Made by a program: the position numbers and the translations under genes. DNA of 64,000 nucleotides, taken from NCBI GenBank assembly GCA_963545565.1, contig CAUUJV010000002.1, forward strand, positions 143,949 through 207,948. The letters run 5' to 3'. The notes beneath the pieces were generated by a model that was given only the letters and a program-made list of their open reading frames with translations, searched no databases and was not told where the DNA came from. This stretch comes from CAUUJV01 sp963545565 (GTDB lineage Bacteria; Actinomycetota; Actinomycetes; Actinomycetales; Bifidobacteriaceae). Below, one piece after another: positions 61,755-64,000 of this stretch (position 1 is its first letter; each line of letters starts with the position of its first letter).

Positions 61755-64000
61755 TACTCTGACTTCTTTGCAGAACTTGCAGCTCGACGTGTTGTAGTCT
61801 TTTTGGCACTGGCTTTTGCAGCACCGGCTTTCGTAGTGGTCTTCTTAGCGGTAGTACCCTTTTTAGCCGTGGCTTTCTTTGCTGAAGAAGTTCGGCCTCT
61901 ACCGCGGCGCTTTGTTGGCCCAGCAGCACGTTTTTCAGCGAGTAAGCGGAAAGCTTCTGCTGGTTCAATGGATTCAGGTGTATATTGCTTCGGCAGAGTA
62001 CGATTTGTTTCGCCATCTGTGATGTAAGCCCCATAGAAGCCGTTTTTAATGGTGACTGTCTTGCCGTTGTCTGGGTCTGGCCCTAGTTCACGTAGCGGCG
62101 GTTTAGCTGCTCCTCGACCACGGCCGCGGCCATACTTTGGCTGAGCATAGAGTTCTTCTGCTTTTGCAAGGTCTATAGTGAAAATCTCGTCTTCGCTTGC
62201 AAGAGAGCGCGTTTCAGCCTTGCCGTCTGCGCTGGTGCGAGTTAAGTATGGGCCGTAACGACCATTATTTGCAAGAATTTCAACGTTGACAATTTCACCG
62301 GTTTCAGCATTAGTCTGTTCAACGGTTCCAACAACTCGTGGCAGAGAAAGTAGCTTCAAAGCGTCGTTGAGAGAGAGCGAATCTGGAGTCATCGTTTTGA
62401 AAAGAGACGCCATTTTAGGCTTTGGAGCTTCAGCCCCCTCTGTGGTCGCTTCAACTAGTGCAACATATGGCCCAAACCGACCATTGCGCACCTCAACAGT
62501 TCCGCCAGTTTTCGGGTCTATTCCCAAAACTCGCGGGCCAGCAGAATTATTCGCAATCAACTCCCGAGCAACGTCGATAGTGAGTTCATCTGGAGCTATA
62601 GTGTCTGGCAAGGAGGCACGCTTAGGCTTGCCCTCAGCGTCTAAATGCTCAGTGTCTTCCAAATATGGACCATAGCGGCCAACACGCACTTGCAGGCCTT
62701 CACCAATAACGATGGTATTTATTTCACGTGCATCAATTTCGCCAAGCTGAGCAACTTGCTGGCGCAGACCTTCGTGTGCTTCTGCGCTGGACTGTGCCGA
62801 ACCTTCGCCTGTTCCGAAATAGAACTCGGTTAACCACTCTCTACCAGTTTCCTTGCCCTGAGCAATTTGATCAAGACCATTTTCCATCTGTGCTGTGAAC
62901 TGATAATCCACATACTGAGGGAAGTTCTGCTCTAAAAGCTTGATAACAGCGAAAGCAAGCCAAGAAGGAATTAGCGCACGCCCACGCTCATACACATACC
63001 CGCGATCAATAATCGTAGAAATAATGCTTGCATATGTGGAAGGACGCCCAATTTCCTTAGCTTCCAGTGTGCGTACAAGAGATGCTTCTGTGTATCGCGC
63101 TGGCGGTTGAGTCTCGTGACTTGCAGGATTCACCTCGGTGGCAGAGAGAATATCGCCCACAGCCATAGGAGGGAGCATAGCATTGTTGTCTGCAGATTTG
63201 TCCGAAGATTTATCCGCTGATTCCGAAGAAGAGTCGTTAGTAGAAGCGCTCTTCTTGCCATCGCCATAAGCACGTAAGAAGCCAGCAAACTCTATTACTG
63301 TGCCGGACGCTTGGAAGATCGCTTCGCCGTCATTACCTGCGGGAGCAGAAACCTTTACAGTGGCTGTTGAGCCGGTTGCATCAGCCATTTGGGAGGCTAG
63401 AGTGCGGCGCCAAATAAGCGTGTACAGTTTCAGCTGATCCGGTGGAACTTTAGATGCTAATGATTCAGGCGTTGCAAAGTGTGCACCTGCTGGACGAATT
63501 GCCTCATGAGCCTCTTGCGCACCGGCAGACGTGGTGGCATATTGCTTTGGTTTTTCGGAAAGATATTGCTCTCCCCATTGCTCAGAAACTTGCTCACGCG
63601 CCGCAGTAATTGCTTCTTGTGAAAGTGTAACGGAATCAGTTCGCATATATGTGATATAGCCGTTTTCGTAAAGCCCCTGAGCAGCACGCATGGCTGTGCG
63701 CGAAGACATTCCAAGCCTGTTACCTGCTGCCTGCTGCATGGTTGATGTAGTAAATGGAGGGACTGGGCGGCGGCGATACGGCTTAGTATCTAAAGACATC
63801 ACCGTAAAATCAGCAGATTTAATTGCTGCAGAAATACGCTGAGCAGCTTCTTCACTCACAACGAGCGCGTTATCTTTTACAGCTGCAGAAGTCATAGCGC
63901 CGTGATCATCAAAATCTTTTGACCCAGCTACTCTACGCCCACCTAGTTGCACAAGGCGCGCGCTAAATCCATTTGAATCAGCATTTGACTCAGCATTTGA
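61754..64000 (-). CDS. topA: DNA topoisomerase I, 5' end beyond window
   Basis: The C-terminal ~748 residues are visible; the frame is open through position 64000. Type IA topoisomerase that relaxes negative supercoils. Seen: GGRRVAGSKDFDDHGAM, the active-site loop ITYMRTDSVTLS (catalytic Tyr), GRPSTYASIISTI, then several C-terminal repeats (RVGRYGPYLED, RNGRFGPYVAL, NNGRYGPYLTR, KNGFYGAYITD). No zinc-finger cysteines; instead a ~55-residue Lys/Ala/Thr-rich tail, as in actinobacteria, that would bind DNA. The stop is at the tmk start. Confidence 0.96.
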   Translation of the reverse strand, partial: SNAESNADSNGFSARLVQLGGRRVAGSKDFDDHGAMTSAAVKDNALVVSEEAAQRISAAIKSADFTVMSLDTKPYRRRPVPPFTTSTMQQAAGNRLGMSSRTAMRAAQGLYENGYITYMRTDSVTLSQEAITAAREQVSEQWGEQYLSEKPKQYATTSAGAQEAHEAIRPAGAHFATPESLASKVPPDQLKLYTLIWRRTLASQMADATGSTATVKVSAPAGNDGEAIFQASGTVIEFAGFLRAYGDGKKSASTNDSSSESADKSSDKSADNNAMLPPMAVGDILSATEVNPASHETQPPARYTEASLVRTLEAKEIGRPSTYASIISTIIDRGYVYERGRALIPSWLAFAVIKLLEQNFPQYVDYQFTAQMENGLDQIAQGKETGREWLTEFYFGTGEGSAQSSAEAHEGLRQQVAQLGEIDAREINTIVIGEGLQVRVGRYGPYLEDTEHLDAEGKPKRASLPDTIAPDELTIDVARELIANNSAGPRVLGIDPKTGGTVEVRNGRFGPYVALVEATTEGAEAPKPKMASLFKTMTPDSLSLNDALKLLSLPRVVGTVEQTNAETGEIVNVEILANNGRYGPYLTRTSADGKAETRSLASEDEIFTIDLAKAEELYAQPKYGRGRGRGAAKPPLRELGPDPDNGKTVTIKNGFYGAYITDGETNRTLPKQYTPESIEPAEAFRLLAEKRAAGPTKRRGRGRTSSAKKATAKKGTTAKKTTTKAGAAKASAKKTTTRRAASSAKKSE

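Noticed and set aside
1..64000. CRISPR array, insertion sequence, prophage or integrase
   Set aside because: No regular spaced repeats, transposase motifs, phage structural genes or recombinase motifs were found on either strand.

Overview
The window looks like a chromosomal segment of a low-to-moderate G+C actinobacterium of the family Bifidobacteriaceae (Gardnerella / Alloscardovia / Scardovia / Bifidobacterium-like). The evidence is gene content and order: the rne-rplU-rpmA-obgE-proB run, tRNA-Trp-secE-nusG-rplK-rplA, hom-thrB, pstSCAB, a short bifidobacterial-type formate-THF ligase, C69 dipeptidase, Crp next to a class A PBP, and galT beside a DeoR regulator. Base composition is in the mid-40s % G+C by eye, not computed. 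Nearly all genes lie on the minus strand; the plus-strand exceptions are crp, the PBP, an Old Yellow Enzyme, trxA, the Rpf-like gene, a lacI-type regulator, an AEC transporter and a GIY-YIG protein.

Layout: 1-2.6 kb, galT (cut by the left edge), DeoR regulator, glycosyltransferase. 2.7-7.1 kb, crp, PBP, OYE reductase. 7.1-15.7 kb, pyrD, a domain-permuted lipoate ligase, a Q/Y-rich TM2 protein, leuB, oligopeptidase B, App1-type phosphatase, gcvH. 15.7-22.1 kb, L,D-transpeptidase, a frameshifted nudC, alpha/beta hydrolase, a Nudix-like DUF4916 protein, trxA, and a G5/Rpf-like wall hydrolase. 22.4-30 kb, purine permease, pstSCAB, LacI regulator, secreted HNH nuclease. 30.1-32.4 kb, redox enzymes with an HxlR regulator. 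32.6-43.5 kb, translation and RNA-processing genes. 43.8-52.4 kb, AEC carrier, a Maf-NUDIX fusion, thrB, hom, FAH-family enzyme, yggS, gluQ, glpF. 52.5-55.9 kb, a small accessory patch ending at tRNA-Lys: an abortive-infection (AbiD/AbiF, HEPN) gene broken by one frameshift and preceded by a promoter and two strong hairpins, a Ser-rich lipoprotein, and a GIY-YIG/DUF4357 protein. 56-64 kb, fhs, C69 dipeptidase, PEBP protein, holB-tmk-topA (topA is cut by the right edge).

Most of the window is ordinary core genome. The strongest candidates for something unusual are: (1) the Abi HEPN gene with its structured upstream RNA and a T-tract frameshift; (2) an apparently stand-alone lipoylation pair, GcvH plus an LplA whose accessory domain sits at the N-terminus, with an Old Yellow Enzyme nearby; (3) a NudC gene with three separate -1 frameshifts; (4) the Maf-NUDIX house-cleaning fusion; (5) repeated use of Ser/Thr homopolymer segments in exported proteins. 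No CRISPR array, IS element, prophage or rRNA was seen.
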